This document shows positions 32,766 to 42,362 of a stretch of DNA of 64,000 nt, in pieces. Within the stretch, counting starts at the first letter, position 1. Each line of letters starts with the position of its first letter. The translations under genes and the position numbers were made by a program. The notes beneath the pieces were generated by a model. The model made no database searches and was not told the DNA's origin. It saw only the letters and a program-made list of their open reading frames with translations. This DNA comes from Dinoroseobacter sp965279125 (GTDB lineage: Bacteria > Pseudomonadota > Alphaproteobacteria > Rhodobacterales > Rhodobacteraceae), in contig CBDIHL010000044.1 of the NCBI GenBank assembly GCA_965279125.1, forward strand, positions 124,001-188,000, given 5' to 3'.

Positions 32766-34442
32766 ATGGGGACGTTAATTGTCTCAGCCTCCGTTAAAGC
32801 TCCGGTGTTAAGCTTAACCGAAGGCCTGAGTTTTTGGGGAGGAACCGATCCCCTGACCGGCACCATCATCGATGTGTACCACCCTCAACATGGCGCATGT
32901 CTTGCGGGAAAAGTCGTAGTGATGCCGACCAGCAGGGGATCGTGTTCAGGCAGTGGCGGCCTGCTAGAACTTGCTCTAAACGGTAAAGCGCCCGCCGCTC
33001 TTATTTTCCGCGCACCCGAGGATATCGTGACTGTCGGTGCAATGATCGCGACACATATGTTCGACTGCCCTGTTGCCGTGGTGCGGCTGTCGACACAGGA
33101 ACATGCGGCTGTGGCGAACGCATCAACGGCCAAAATCGACGGGCTGACGTTAACGACTAGCGCAGTAACCTTACCGCTAAGCCCGTTAACCTCAGATGCG
33201 TTAACATTGACCACACAAGAGCGCATGATGCTCGACGGGGCGGAAGGTCACCCGGTTCAATTGGCGATGGAGATGATTTGTGCCGTCGCTGCCCTGCAAG
33301 GGGCCACCGAGCTGACCGAAGTCACCCGCGTGCACATTGATGGCTGTATCTATGGCGGTGGTGCGAACCTCGGTTTTGCCGAAAAGATGTCTGATATGGG
33401 GGCAAGAACCCGCATCCCCACAACCATGAACGCCATCTCCGTCGATCATGCGAATTGGACTGCTCAAGATGTGCCTCCAGACTTTGGTTTGCCCGCCCAA
33501 CGCCTCGCCGATGCGTATCTGAAAATGGGGGCGCAGCCGACATTTACCTGTGCACCGTATCAGTCCGAAGACGCGCCCTCAGAAGGCGAAGACATAGGCT
33601 GGTCGGAATCGAATGCTGTTGTCTATGCCAATTCTGTCCTTGGTGCCCGCACGGTCAAACACCCCGATTACTTCGATCTTTTCATCGCCTTAACCGGTCG
33701 CGCCCCCCTTTCCGGCGTCTATCTGCAGGCCAATCGTGTCGCCCGGATGGTCATCGAGGTGGACCTGCCTGACACATATGATGACGCGATTTGGCCGCTG
33801 ATCGGCTGGCTTGTCGGACAAGCTGCCCCCGACTGCATCCCACTGGTCCGCGGCCTGGAAAACATCCACCCGACCCCGGACGATTTGCGCGCCATCTGCG
33901 CCGCCTTCGGCACGACATCCGCCGAGCCATTGCTGCATATCGCGGGCGTCACGCCGGAGGGCGATCTACCGCCCGCGCCTGCTGCGCAAACCATTTCCCT
34001 GACTCGCGTGGATTTGGCTCGGGCTTGGCAGGCCTTCAACCCCGGACCTGAACACATCGATCTGATTGCGCTAGGCAGCCCCCATTTCTCGCTTTCCGAG
34101 ACACGTATCTTTGCAAGGTTAATGGAAGGCGCCACCTGCGCGAACGGGGTTAACGCGGTCATCACACTTAGCCGCGAAACGTTAACCAAAGCGCAACGCG
34201 AAGGCCTCATCGACACTCTTGAGATCTCAGGCGTACGGGTGATTCCAGATCTGTGTTGGTGCTCCATCACCGAACCGCTATTCCCGCCAGAGGCCAAAAC
34301 ACTGATGACCAATTCTGGAAAATACGCCCATTACGCCCCCGGCCTGCACGGGCGCGCGGTGCGCTTTGGTAGCTTGGCAAACTGCGCAAAGGCCGCCCAA
34401 ACCGGATATGCACCAAACACCTTGCCCGACTGGCTGGCCTAG
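32766..34442 (+). CDS. Aconitase X (AcnX), small and large domains fused
   Basis: The 558-residue protein joins the swivelling small domain (DUF126, about residues 10-135; PTSRGSCSGSGGLLELALNG) to the catalytic DUF521 domain (about 145-550; LTLTTQERMMLDGAEGHPVQ, THE cluster-region strings IYGGGANLGFAEKMSDMGA and IPTTMNAISVDH). Known AcnX enzymes are Fe-S dehydratases: cis-3-hydroxy-L-proline dehydratase in bacteria, and mevalonate 5-phosphate dehydratase in archaea. It directly follows a 2OG oxygenase (4-base gap, no clear ribosome site, likely coupled). The terminator at 34691 follows. The cis-3-hydroxyproline role is the best guess. Confidence 0.85.
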   Translation: MGTLIVSASVKAPVLSLTEGLSFWGGTDPLTGTIIDVYHPQHGACLAGKVVVMPTSRGSCSGSGGLLELALNGKAPAALIFRAPEDIVTVGAMIATHMFDCPVAVVRLSTQEHAAVANASTAKIDGLTLTTSAVTLPLSPLTSDALTLTTQERMMLDGAEGHPVQLAMEMICAVAALQGATELTEVTRVHIDGCIYGGGANLGFAEKMSDMGARTRIPTTMNAISVDHANWTAQDVPPDFGLPAQRLADAYLKMGAQPTFTCAPYQSEDAPSEGEDIGWSESNAVVYANSVLGARTVKHPDYFDLFIALTGRAPLSGVYLQANRVARMVIEVDLPDTYDDAIWPLIGWLVGQAAPDCIPLVRGLENIHPTPDDLRAICAAFGTTSAEPLLHIAGVTPEGDLPPAPAAQTISLTRVDLARAWQAFNPGPEHIDLIALGSPHFSLSETRIFARLMEGATCANGVNAVITLSRETLTKAQREGLIDTLEISGVRVIPDLCWCSITEPLFPPEAKTLMTNSGKYAHYAPGLHGRAVRFGSLANCAKAAQTGYAPNTLPDWLA

Positions 34443-34690
34443 CCTTGTTGCGCAAACCCGCCGACCAGCGCGCGCATGGTTTCCGTTTTCTTAACGCCAG
34501 CCGCAGTATACCCGGCATCGGTACCACGCGGGACGGGATGTTCTCCCCCCTCGCATCCAAGGATCACGGTTTGACGTGCTCGCTGAAGACAGCCCCCTCA
34601 TTGGGCCTAAGCGAGCCAGCCCGAACCACATGTAACGACCGGGTTAACCCTGGAAGGGCATTCTGATTGGGAATACCGATCAGTGTTAAC

Positions 34691-34726
34691 AAGAACCGTT
34701 CCGCCTGAGGCGGCGCCGCTTCTTTT
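34691..34726 (+). terminator. Terminator-like hairpin after acnX; otherwise empty gap
   Basis: AAGAA (34691-34695) pairs with TTCTT (34720-34724) enclosing a CCGCC-TGA-GGCGG inner stem, followed by TT; an outer AACAAG/CTTGTT pair (34688, 34728) may extend it. It lies about 250 bases beyond the acnX stop. The 348-base gap 34443-34790 otherwise shows no supported gene. Confidence 0.55.
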
Positions 34727-34790
34727 GCTTGTTACACGCAGGGGGACTGCCCCAAATCACCGACCGAGATAGCGCCCCCGCCGCACGAGA

Positions 34791-35585
34791 TTACTCTGCG
34801 GCGGGCTCGGGCACGCGCAAATCATCGGGCGTTAACGCTTCTTCAATATCAAAACCATTTGCCGCGATATCATACAGAACTTCGCCCAGCTTCAGACCTG
34901 GCTCGAAGGTACCCTTACGCAGATAATGGACCACTTGCGCGGCCACCAAGGGGTTATTCATCATGAATGTATGCGTAACAGGCAAGGTGATATGGGCGCG
35001 CATCCCGTCCAGATACGTGCTCTCGACCGAGACCTTCCCGTCATCTTCGCCCTCCAACAGGTTCGAATAAATCGGGTTCAGCGATCGGTTTCCGGCAATG
35101 ATACCCAGATCAAAATTCGCTGGGCCAAGGCGGTTGGGCGTGCTGTCCGGATCGGTGCTCAGTTCCATACCTGCGGGCCCATTGATCCAGACGAACGGTT
35201 GTAAATGTGCAAATTCATCAACGATTTCAGACCCATGATTTGGCGGCCCCATCATCACAACCCGCCCCAGGCGCGGGATAGTGTTTTGGCTGAGGAATTG
35301 CCGCACCAGAATACCGCCCATTGAATGGGTCACGATATGCACCCGGTCGTTGCCGCATTCGGCAAGCGCTGGCGGCAAGGTACTTGCGGCCAACCGCTCG
35401 ATCGTCTCTTCCGTCGAATCGTAGCTCGGCGTGACAGTGTGATAGCCCGCGCGCCCCAACAACTCGTCGAGCACCGATAGCGACGCTTCACTGCGTGCAA
35501 GCCCGTGCAGCATCACGACACATTCCGCCCGCGCCGAGGTCGGCAGGGCCAGTGACAGAAGCAAAATGATCCCTAAAATACGCAT
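34791..35585 (-). CDS. Secreted alpha/beta-hydrolase (lipase/esterase-like)
   Basis: The 264-residue protein has a signal peptide (MRILGIILLLSLALPTSARA) and an alpha/beta-hydrolase core: VVMLHGLARS (oxyanion region, about 26), HIVTHSMGG with nucleophile Ser near residue 95, and VTHTFMM with the catalytic His near 210. It resembles small periplasmic lipases/esterases. No strong ribosome site precedes 35585; the signal peptide defines the start. The natural substrate is unknown. Confidence 0.85.
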   Translation of the reverse strand: MRILGIILLLSLALPTSARAECVVMLHGLARSEASLSVLDELLGRAGYHTVTPSYDSTEETIERLAASTLPPALAECGNDRVHIVTHSMGGILVRQFLSQNTIPRLGRVVMMGPPNHGSEIVDEFAHLQPFVWINGPAGMELSTDPDSTPNRLGPANFDLGIIAGNRSLNPIYSNLLEGEDDGKVSVESTYLDGMRAHITLPVTHTFMMNNPLVAAQVVHYLRKGTFEPGLKLGEVLYDIAANGFDIEEALTPDDLRVPEPAAE

Positions 35586-35660
35586 GAGGTTAAGATAAGT
35601 AGCCAAAGGCGATCTGACGAGGGGGTTGCCGCGCCCGTGTCGCTGCGTCAATGTTCTCAG

Positions 35661-36107
35661 ATGATCTCCCGTCCCGTTCGTCTGGCTGTCCGTGCGTTAA
35701 TCTTGCACCGGAATCGTTTGCTCTTGGTTAACGCCTGGGGTGGCGGTGTGTCCGATCTGTGGTGCGCGCCCGGCGGCGGGGTCGAGCCGCATTCAAGCCT
35801 GCCCGACAACCTGATCCGCGAAGTGCATGAGGAAACAGGGTTAACCGTCGCGATTGGCGCGCCTGCCATGGTTAACGAGTTCCATGATCCAAAGCGCAAT
35901 TTTCACCAAGTTGATGTCTATTTCCGGGCCTCGATCACAGCTGGCACACTCGATGATACATGGCGTGACCCCGAAGGCATCGTGACCGAGCGGAGGTTCT
36001 TTTCCCGTGATGAGCTGGCAAAAATTCGCGTGAAACCCGACACTTTGGCCGAGGCCGCGTGGGACGATAAGATCGTCTATGACCCGTTGGAATTGCTGAT
36101 CAAGTAG
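35661..36107 (+). CDS. NUDIX hydrolase with altered Nudix box
   Basis: The 148-residue protein has the Nudix fold and box: GGGVEPHSSLPDNLIREVHE near residue 42, followed by ETGL. The REVHEE core is intact, but the Glu normally placed before the seven-residue spacer (G-E-S) is Ser here. The catalytic metal site is partly preserved. The ATG at 35661 fits the fold. Its stop overlaps the convergent EamA gene by eight bases. Substrate unknown. Confidence 0.85.
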   Translation: MISRPVRLAVRALILHRNRLLLVNAWGGGVSDLWCAPGGGVEPHSSLPDNLIREVHEETGLTVAIGAPAMVNEFHDPKRNFHQVDVYFRASITAGTLDDTWRDPEGIVTERRFFSRDELAKIRVKPDTLAEAAWDDKIVYDPLELLIK

Positions 36108-36948
36108 CGCGCACCCGGATCGCAATGCTGACACCGATAATGATCGTCGCGGCGGCCAAAACCGCGCCCAATGTCATCGGCTCTGCCAAGAAAATAGCGC
36201 CTCCGACTAGCGCCAAAGCCGGTGCGCTCAGCTGTGCCACCGCCGCTCGCGTCGCGCCCAAATGCGGCATCAAGGCGTACCACAACGCGTAGCCCAAACC
36301 GCTGGTGATCGCGCCGGAAATCACCGCCAGCAGCACGCCGTATCCCGTCGCGGGGGTCGGATCCAAAAGGCCCCACGGGATCAGCGCCGCCAGCACCGTC
36401 GCCAAGCCAAAATTGACCGCGGTATCGGCAATCGGCGCCGTCGATCCGCGTCCCACCAGCGAATAAAGCGCAAAGCCAAGCGCCCCTGCCACCATCAACA
36501 CGACACCCACCGGGTCTGGTGCGGCCCCGATGTTTGGCAAGAACAAAAACACCAGCCCTCCCATCGCGATGCCCATGCCGATCCAGCGCCCCAAAGGCAC
36601 CTTTTCGCCCGAAAGCAAACCGCCCGCGAACATCGTCGCCTGCACCACCGCGAACAGGATCAACGCGCCCACGCCCGCATCCAGCGAGACATACGCAATC
36701 GAGAAACCGACCATGTAAACAAATAGGCCCAAAACAGCCGTCAGCCGGCCCTTTTGCAGGATCTTTGGCCGTTGCCGTAAAACCGCCACGAGAAGACCTA
36801 GCATGACGGTTCCCGCCGCGAGCCGTATCAAACTGAACTGTCCAGCTCCGATTGCCGACTCGGTTAATGCCGCGCGTGTCAGCAACGAATTTGCCGCAAA
36901 AAACACCAGCGTCAGCACGGTCAATGCGAGAAGGCGAAGGCCAGTCAT
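36100..36948 (-). CDS. EamA/DMT family transporter
   Basis: The 282-residue protein has ten hydrophobic helices in two EamA repeats (first from LLALTVLTLVFFAANSLLTR, second from PVGVVLMVAGALGFALYSLV). Members export metabolites or amino acids. It overlaps the upstream GNAT gene by four bases (ATGA, 36945-36948), so the two are coupled; an acetyltransferase plus exporter pair might handle a toxic amino compound, which is only inference. Confidence 0.9.
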   Translation of the reverse strand: MTGLRLLALTVLTLVFFAANSLLTRAALTESAIGAGQFSLIRLAAGTVMLGLLVAVLRQRPKILQKGRLTAVLGLFVYMVGFSIAYVSLDAGVGALILFAVVQATMFAGGLLSGEKVPLGRWIGMGIAMGGLVFLFLPNIGAAPDPVGVVLMVAGALGFALYSLVGRGSTAPIADTAVNFGLATVLAALIPWGLLDPTPATGYGVLLAVISGAITSGLGYALWYALMPHLGATRAAVAQLSAPALALVGGAIFLAEPMTLGAVLAAATIIIGVSIAIRVRAT

Positions 36949-37409
36949 ATGTCTTGAAACGCCCTTGGATAGATCAGCTCTGTGCCCGAAGGCACACATG
37001 TGTCCGAAGGGTAGATCGCCGTATAGGCCAAGGGGTAGAGCGAGCGCAAATCACGTGCGCTTGAGGCAGAAAAACCAAAGCGTTCATAGTAGCTTGGCTT
37101 GCCCACCACAACAACCGGAGAGGGCGCGTCGAACAGCAAAGCGCGGACAATCTGCGCCGCAATCCCCCTGCCCTGACGCGCCTTCGCGACCCCAACCGGG
37201 GCCAGCGCAAGCCATTGATCCGGCGCGGTCATGCGGCTCAGCGCTGCATACCCCACGAGGCCGTTGTCATCCGCGACAAGCTCGCACGCCATCGCCGCTT
37301 GCTTGCGCAAAAGCTTCACCAATCGCGCCTCTTCGGTCCCCGCAAAAACGCAGGTTAACAAAGCGTCAATCGCGTCGTCGTCGGCAGGTGTTCGGGGGCG
37401 CATCTCCAT
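36945..37409 (-). CDS. GNAT family N-acetyltransferase
   Basis: The 154-residue protein resembles YhbS-like GNATs: MEMRPRTPADDDAIDALL at the start, LAPVGVAKARQGRGIAAQIV (acetyl-CoA binding loop, Q/R-x-x-G-x-G) near residue 70 and GKPSYYERFGFSAS near 105. The acceptor is unknown. It overlaps the EamA transporter gene downstream by four bases. Confidence 0.9.
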   Translation of the reverse strand: MEMRPRTPADDDAIDALLTCVFAGTEEARLVKLLRKQAAMACELVADDNGLVGYAALSRMTAPDQWLALAPVGVAKARQGRGIAAQIVRALLFDAPSPVVVVGKPSYYERFGFSASSARDLRSLYPLAYTAIYPSDTCVPSGTELIYPRAFQDI

Positions 37410-37453
37410 AGGGCGGACCCTGACCCTGCTGCGACAGTTTGTCTAGCGTCGAT

Positions 37454-38587
37454 CTACTTTGAGTTGAACATGCGTGTTGCAAGCGGATCGCATAGATGCA
37501 CGATCTGCCCTCCTGCAACCGTCATGCAGGCCCGACCGCTCGACGCCTCCAGCGCGATCAGATCGGCGCGCTTTCCAGGCGATAGCGTGCCACGATCCGC
37601 CAGTCCCAAAACCTCTGCCGGACGTGTTGAAATCAGCCGCCACGCGTCCGCCCAGTCGCACACGCCATCCGCGACCAGCCGCCGCACGGCTCCGATCATG
37701 GCGGGGTAATGGTAGTCTGACACCAACGCGTCGCACAGGTTCGCCGCCACCACATCCGCCGCGCGCAACTTGCCCGCATGGCTGCCACCGCGCAGCACAT
37801 TCGGTGCCCCCAAAATGACCGGATCGCCCGCAGCGTGGGCCGCTTGGACAGTCTCAATGGTTTCGGGAAACTCGGCAACCCGAGCGCCCATTTTGCGAAA
37901 GCGCAAACGATCCTCTGGGCTGGCGTCATCATGGCTGCCGACCAGAATGCCCTTGGTAGTTAAACGGGCCACCAGAGCCGTCAGTGCACCTGATACATCG
38001 CGCGCAGCCAACTCGGTCAAGAGCGCCAAATGCGCCTCAGGCGAACGGCCGGATTTCAGGGCTTGTCCGGTCAGGCGCGGCGGTTTGCGACCTTTCGCCA
38101 AGGCGCTGTGAGGAAGGTGATCGTTCAGCACCACAAATTCTACGCCGAACCCGTCGATCAGGGTCTCAGCCCGCGCGTAGCTATCAATCAGGTGTGTCTC
38201 AAGCCGCAGCTGCAAACGCAGGTCGAGTAGAGCCGGAAACTCGGTTAACGCGTTAACCATTTTTTCCGCGAAATCGGGGCTGCGCATTCCGCCTTCCCAA
38301 CTGAAGAACTGTGCGAGAACAGCCGTGGTGATCCCATTTGCGGCCAGTTCCGCTTGCGTGGCTGCCAAACCCGCGCCGAGATCCTGAACAGCCCCTCGAC
38401 GCGGGGCCAAATGACGCTCGAACCCGTCGCCATGCAGATCCACGATGCCGGGCAGCAGTTGATATCCGCTCAGATCATAGCGCGGCGCATCAACGTCTTG
38501 CGCAATCGTCGCGTCCTTTAGCGCAAGGTCTTCAGTGGTCCAACCCTCTGGCCCCAGCACCTGCGCATTGGTGAAAACGGCGCGCAT
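37454..38587 (-). CDS. phnM: PhnM-type alpha-D-ribose 1-methylphosphonate 5-triphosphate diphosphatase
   Basis: The 377-residue amidohydrolase matches PhnM: GYQLLPGIVDLHGDGFERHL near residue 45 (metal site), LVGSHDDASPEDRLRF near 215, VILGAPNVLRGGSHAGKL near 260, and VSDYHYPAMIGAVRRL near 290. In the carbon-phosphorus lyase pathway PhnM releases diphosphate from the ribose triphosphonate intermediate. No other phn gene is in the window, so it may serve a separate cluster or another reaction. It begins on the priA stop codon (one-base overlap). Confidence 0.85.
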   Translation of the reverse strand: MRAVFTNAQVLGPEGWTTEDLALKDATIAQDVDAPRYDLSGYQLLPGIVDLHGDGFERHLAPRRGAVQDLGAGLAATQAELAANGITTAVLAQFFSWEGGMRSPDFAEKMVNALTEFPALLDLRLQLRLETHLIDSYARAETLIDGFGVEFVVLNDHLPHSALAKGRKPPRLTGQALKSGRSPEAHLALLTELAARDVSGALTALVARLTTKGILVGSHDDASPEDRLRFRKMGARVAEFPETIETVQAAHAAGDPVILGAPNVLRGGSHAGKLRAADVVAANLCDALVSDYHYPAMIGAVRRLVADGVCDWADAWRLISTRPAEVLGLADRGTLSPGKRADLIALEASSGRACMTVAGGQIVHLCDPLATRMFNSK

Positions 38588-40787
38588 CAGTAGAAACTCT
38601 GCGGGTCGATATCGATGGTCAAGCGCAGATTTGGCGGCCGTCTGACCGTAGCCACCCAATTGGAAAGGGCCGCCTGCAAGGGGGCGGTTTTTTCGGCCTT
38701 AACCAACAATCGAACTCTGAATTGACCTCGGATTCGTGCAATGGGGGCGAGGGCCGGGCCGAAGACCTGAGCCCCGATCGTGGTTAATGGCGCAGAATTG
38801 CGGGCCAGCGCTTGTCCGACCTGCATAACCACGCCTTGATCAGGCCCGCTCAGCACAATGCCCGCCAGCCGTCCAAAGGGCGGCATTCCAGCAGCTTTGC
38901 GCGCATCGGCTTCGGCTTGCCAGAACGCTTCATCTTCGCCCGTCAAGATCGCTTGCAACACCGGATGCTCGGGCTGAAAGCTTTGCAACAGGGCTTGGCC
39001 CGGCGCGTCTGCCACCCGGCCTGCCCGCCCGGCAACCTGCCGCATCAACTGAAACGTCCGCTCGGCGGCACGCAGGTCCGAGCCATGCAAACCAAGATCC
39101 GCATCCACGACCCCTACAAGCGTAAGGTTCGGAAAGTTATGACCTTTTGCGACAATCTGGGTGCCGATGATGATATCCGCGCCACCTGCGGCAATCGCCT
39201 CGATCTGGGCCTTGAGCGCGCGCGCCGACCCATAGAGGTCCGATGACAGGATCGCCATGCGCGCGTCCGGGAAAAGCGCTGTGACTTCCTCGGCCAAACG
39301 CTCCACCCCCGGGCCAACCGGGGCGAGCTTGCCTTCGACCTGACAGCTCGGACAGACCTCGGGCATGACCCGTGTGGCCCCGCATTGGTGACACATCAGG
39401 CGCTTTTGAAACCGATGTTCGACCATGCGCGCATCGCAATCTGAACACTCAATCGGCTCGCCACATGCGCGGCAAAGCGTTAACGGAGCGTAACCGCGCC
39501 GGTTCAAAAACAAGAGCGCCTGTTCACCTTTTTCCAGCCGCGCACGCACCGCCCCAGCAAGCGTTGGCGATATCCATGTGCCCGACGCAAGGTCCTCGCT
39601 GCGCATGTCAATCGCGCCCAAATCCGGCATCGCCGCATCCCCAAAACGCGAGGTCAGATCGAGCCGCGCCATACTTGCCCGCCGCCGCATTCGCCCAACT
39701 TTCCAACGACGGTGTGGCAGAGGCCAAAATCACCTGTGCAGCGCATAATGTTGCCCGCAAAACCGCCATGTCACGGGCGTTTATAATGCGCCCCGTCCTC
39801 CTGCTTGTAGGAGCTGTCGTGTTCTTCATCTACCACGATCAGACCGAGGTCTTGGAAGGGCAAAAACAACGCCGATCGCGCCCCCACCACAAGTTGCGCC
39901 TGGCCCTTGGACACCATCGCCCAAGCGCGCCGCCGCTCAGCTTGGGTGACACCGGAATGCCACTCTGCCGGGCGCGCGCCGAAGCGCGCTTCGACCCGCG
40001 TCAGGAACTCTGCCGTCAGCGCGATTTCGGGCAGCAGCACCAACCCTTGACGCCCTTGCGCCAGGCAGGCGGCCACCGCTTCGAGGTAGACTTCCGTCTT
40101 GCCGGAGCCCGTCACGCCTTTCAACAAGGTGGTGCCATAGCGCCCCTCCCGCGCGGCATGACAGAGCACTGTTGCGGCCCGGTGTTGGTCTTCGGCAAGC
40201 GCCTTTCCGGGCAAGTTTGGATCGAGCTTTGGGTAGGCACCATCGCGCGGGGCCTCGACCTCCATCAAGGTGCCGTGACTGACCAAACCCTTAACAACCC
40301 CGTGGCTGACACCTGCGGCTTGGGCCAATTCAGACAGCCCCACAGCCATACCAGCATAGTCTTCCAACGCATCCAGAACCCGCGCGCGTGCGTCGGTTAA
40401 TCTTACCGGGGGCGGCCCACCGAGCGCGTAGACCTTGCGCGCACCGGGCGGATCCCCAAGACCCGAGACGCGCGTGGCAAGCCGCAACATCGCCTCAAGC
40501 GGGGTCAAGGTGTAGGCGCTCGCGCGCTCTAGAAAGCTGCGCATCTCATCGCGCATCGGCGGCACATCAAGGCGACGGAACGCGGCCCGCAGCTTGGCCG
40601 CATCGAACGTCCCCTCGCCCGGTCCCCACACCACACCAATGATCTTGCGCGGCCCCAGCGGCACTTCGACAAAATCGCCGATCGCGCATCCCGTCTCTGG
40701 CGCGCGGTAGTCGAGCATCCGGTCCAGCGGTTGGGTGGTCAACACCCCGATCCGCGCGCCGGGTGCGAACTCAGCCCCCCCGATCAT
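38587..40787 (-). pseudogene. priA: Primosomal protein N' PriA, interrupted by two +1 frameshifts
   Basis: PriA is the 3'-to-5' DNA helicase that restarts stalled replication forks. The N-terminal part (40787 to 39771) carries LLKGVTGSGKTEVYLEAVAA (Walker A) and LIVVDEEHDSSYKQEDGAHY; the C-terminal part (39690 to 38587) carries the zinc-binding cysteines (CRACGEPIECSDCD, CHQCGA, CPSC) and QVAGRAGRVADAPGQ. Between them the frame shifts twice: an extra base in the T run at 39780-39782 and an extra base near 39680 (GG for G). Removing both gives 732 codons and the normal AHYNARDMAV and AGKYARLDLTSRFGD joints. Sequence error is likely, as priA is rarely lost. Confidence 0.9.
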
Positions 40788-40859
40788 GCCACCCCTTTCG
40801 TGCGCCGTCCGCCTGCGTTAGTCAGGGCGCAAATCCAACCCAAACAAGGGGAAGTTGCC

Positions 40860-41513
40860 ATGAAATTTTTTGTAGATACCGCTGAGATCGACGCGATTGC
40901 TGAGCTCAACGATTTGGGCATGGTCGACGGGGTCACGACCAACCCGTCGCTGATCATGAAATCGGGACGCGACATCCTCGAAGTGACCAAGGAAATCTGT
41001 GATCTGGTCGACGGTCCGGTATCCGCCGAAGTGATCGCAACGCAAGCCGACGACATGATCGCCGAGGGGCGCAAATTGGCCGCAATCGCCGAGAACATCG
41101 CTGTCAAAGTACCGCTGACTTGGGCCGGTTTGAAGACCTGCAAAACCTTAACGGACGAAGGCCAGATGGTTAACGTCACTTTGTGCTTCTCGGCCAACCA
41201 AGCGTTGCTCGCCGCCAAGGCGGGTGCGACGTTCATTTCGCCCTTCATCGGGCGCTTGGATGACATCAATATCGACGGCATGGACCTGATCGCGGATATT
41301 CGGGAAATCTATGACAACTACGCGTATGACACCGAAATCCTCGCCGCGTCCATCCGCACCGTCAACCACGTGACCGAGGCCGCCAAGATCGGCGCAGACG
41401 TCATCACGGCCCCTCCCGGCGTGATCAAGAAACTCGCCGATCATCCGCTGACCGACTCTGGGCTTGCCACTTTCCTCGCCGATGCCGCCAAAGCAGGTAT
41501 TAAGATCGTCTGA
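40860..41513 (+). CDS. fsa: Fructose-6-phosphate aldolase / transaldolase-like
   Basis: The 217-residue protein belongs to the short transaldolase/FSA family: MKFFVDTAEIDAIAELNDLG, VTTNPSLIMKSG, the Schiff-base Lys in ENIAVKVPLTWAGLK near residue 85, and ITAPPGVIKKLADHPLTDSG near 185. It may act as transaldolase or as F6P aldolase; the sequence does not settle this. AAGGGGAAG precedes the ATG at 40860. It lies between priA and DUF484-xerC, a common order in this group. Confidence 0.92.
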   Translation: MKFFVDTAEIDAIAELNDLGMVDGVTTNPSLIMKSGRDILEVTKEICDLVDGPVSAEVIATQADDMIAEGRKLAAIAENIAVKVPLTWAGLKTCKTLTDEGQMVNVTLCFSANQALLAAKAGATFISPFIGRLDDINIDGMDLIADIREIYDNYAYDTEILAASIRTVNHVTEAAKIGADVITAPPGVIKKLADHPLTDSGLATFLADAAKAGIKIV

Positions 41514-41520
41514 ACATCGC

Positions 41521-41548
41521 GGGGCGGTAAGGTTAACGCCGCCGCCCC
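41521..41548 (+). terminator. Weak terminator-like hairpin after fsa
   Basis: GGGGCGG (41521-41527) pairs with CCGCCCC (41542-41548) eight bases after the fsa stop. No U tract follows, so it may stabilise the mRNA end rather than terminate. Confidence 0.4.
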
Positions 41549-41648
41549 ACGCTGGCGAATTGGTGCCAAAACGAAACCTTGCGCAAAATAACACGCGCAA
41601 TCTACGTCCCCGTGGTTATACTGTCCGAAAAACACATGGAGAGCAGCC

Positions 41649-42362
41649 ATGACCACTGAGGCAGCAGACACCACCGGCATCGCCGTGCGCGATAAAATCC
41701 TCGCCAAGCCGGAGGTTGTCCTTGAAGACCCCGAATTGATGAAGGCGCTGATTGCCGCCAATGACCGGACGCTTGGCGGCAACATCGTCGATCTGCGCGG
41801 CATCGCGATGGAACGGTTGGAGGCGCGTTTGAACCGCCTTGAGGACACCCATCGCAGCGTGATTGCCGCCGCCTATGAGAACCTTTCGGGCACCAACCAG
41901 ATCCACCGCGCGATCCTTGCGATGATGGACCCGATGGAATTCACTCCGTTCCTCAAGGGCCTTGGTGGCGAGGTTGCCGAGATGCTGCGCGTGGACCGCC
42001 TGCGCCTGATGCTTGAGACGGAAGATGACCAACCCGACGCGGCGCTTGAGCCGGTCGAGGGCGTGCTTTTGCCGGTCAGTCCCGGATCGATCGACAGCTA
42101 TATCACCGAGGCGCGCAACATGCCCGTGCGCAAGGTCACGCTGCGCCAGGTGAGTTCCGTGCGCGAGGATGTGTACGGACCGAAATCCGACTACATCCGG
42201 TCCGAGGCGTTGCTGAAACTTGATTTTGGCTCGGGCCGCTTGCCCGGCCTGTTGGTCTTCGGATCGGAAGACCCGCACCAGTTCCGCCCCAACCAGGGCA
42301 CCGAGCTGTTAACCTTCTTTGCCAGCGTGTTTGAGCGGCAGATGCGGCACTGGCTCAACTGA
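41649..42362 (+). CDS. DUF484 family protein
   Basis: The 237-residue protein shows the DUF484 (GAF-like) pattern: VVLEDPELMKALIAANDRTL near residue 22, NIVDLRGIAMERLEARLNRL, and GLLVFGSEDPHQFRPNQGTE near 200. Its last base is the first base of the xerC ATG (TGATG), so the genes are coupled. DUF484-xerC is a conserved pair; the biochemical role is unknown. Confidence 0.92.
   Translation: MTTEAADTTGIAVRDKILAKPEVVLEDPELMKALIAANDRTLGGNIVDLRGIAMERLEARLNRLEDTHRSVIAAAYENLSGTNQIHRAILAMMDPMEFTPFLKGLGGEVAEMLRVDRLRLMLETEDDQPDAALEPVEGVLLPVSPGSIDSYITEARNMPVRKVTLRQVSSVREDVYGPKSDYIRSEALLKLDFGSGRLPGLLVFGSEDPHQFRPNQGTELLTFFASVFERQMRHWLN

Noticed and set aside
34443..34666. 73-codon plus-strand frame after acnX
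   Set aside because: Starts three bases past the acnX stop without a ribosome site; low-complexity and no family resemblance.
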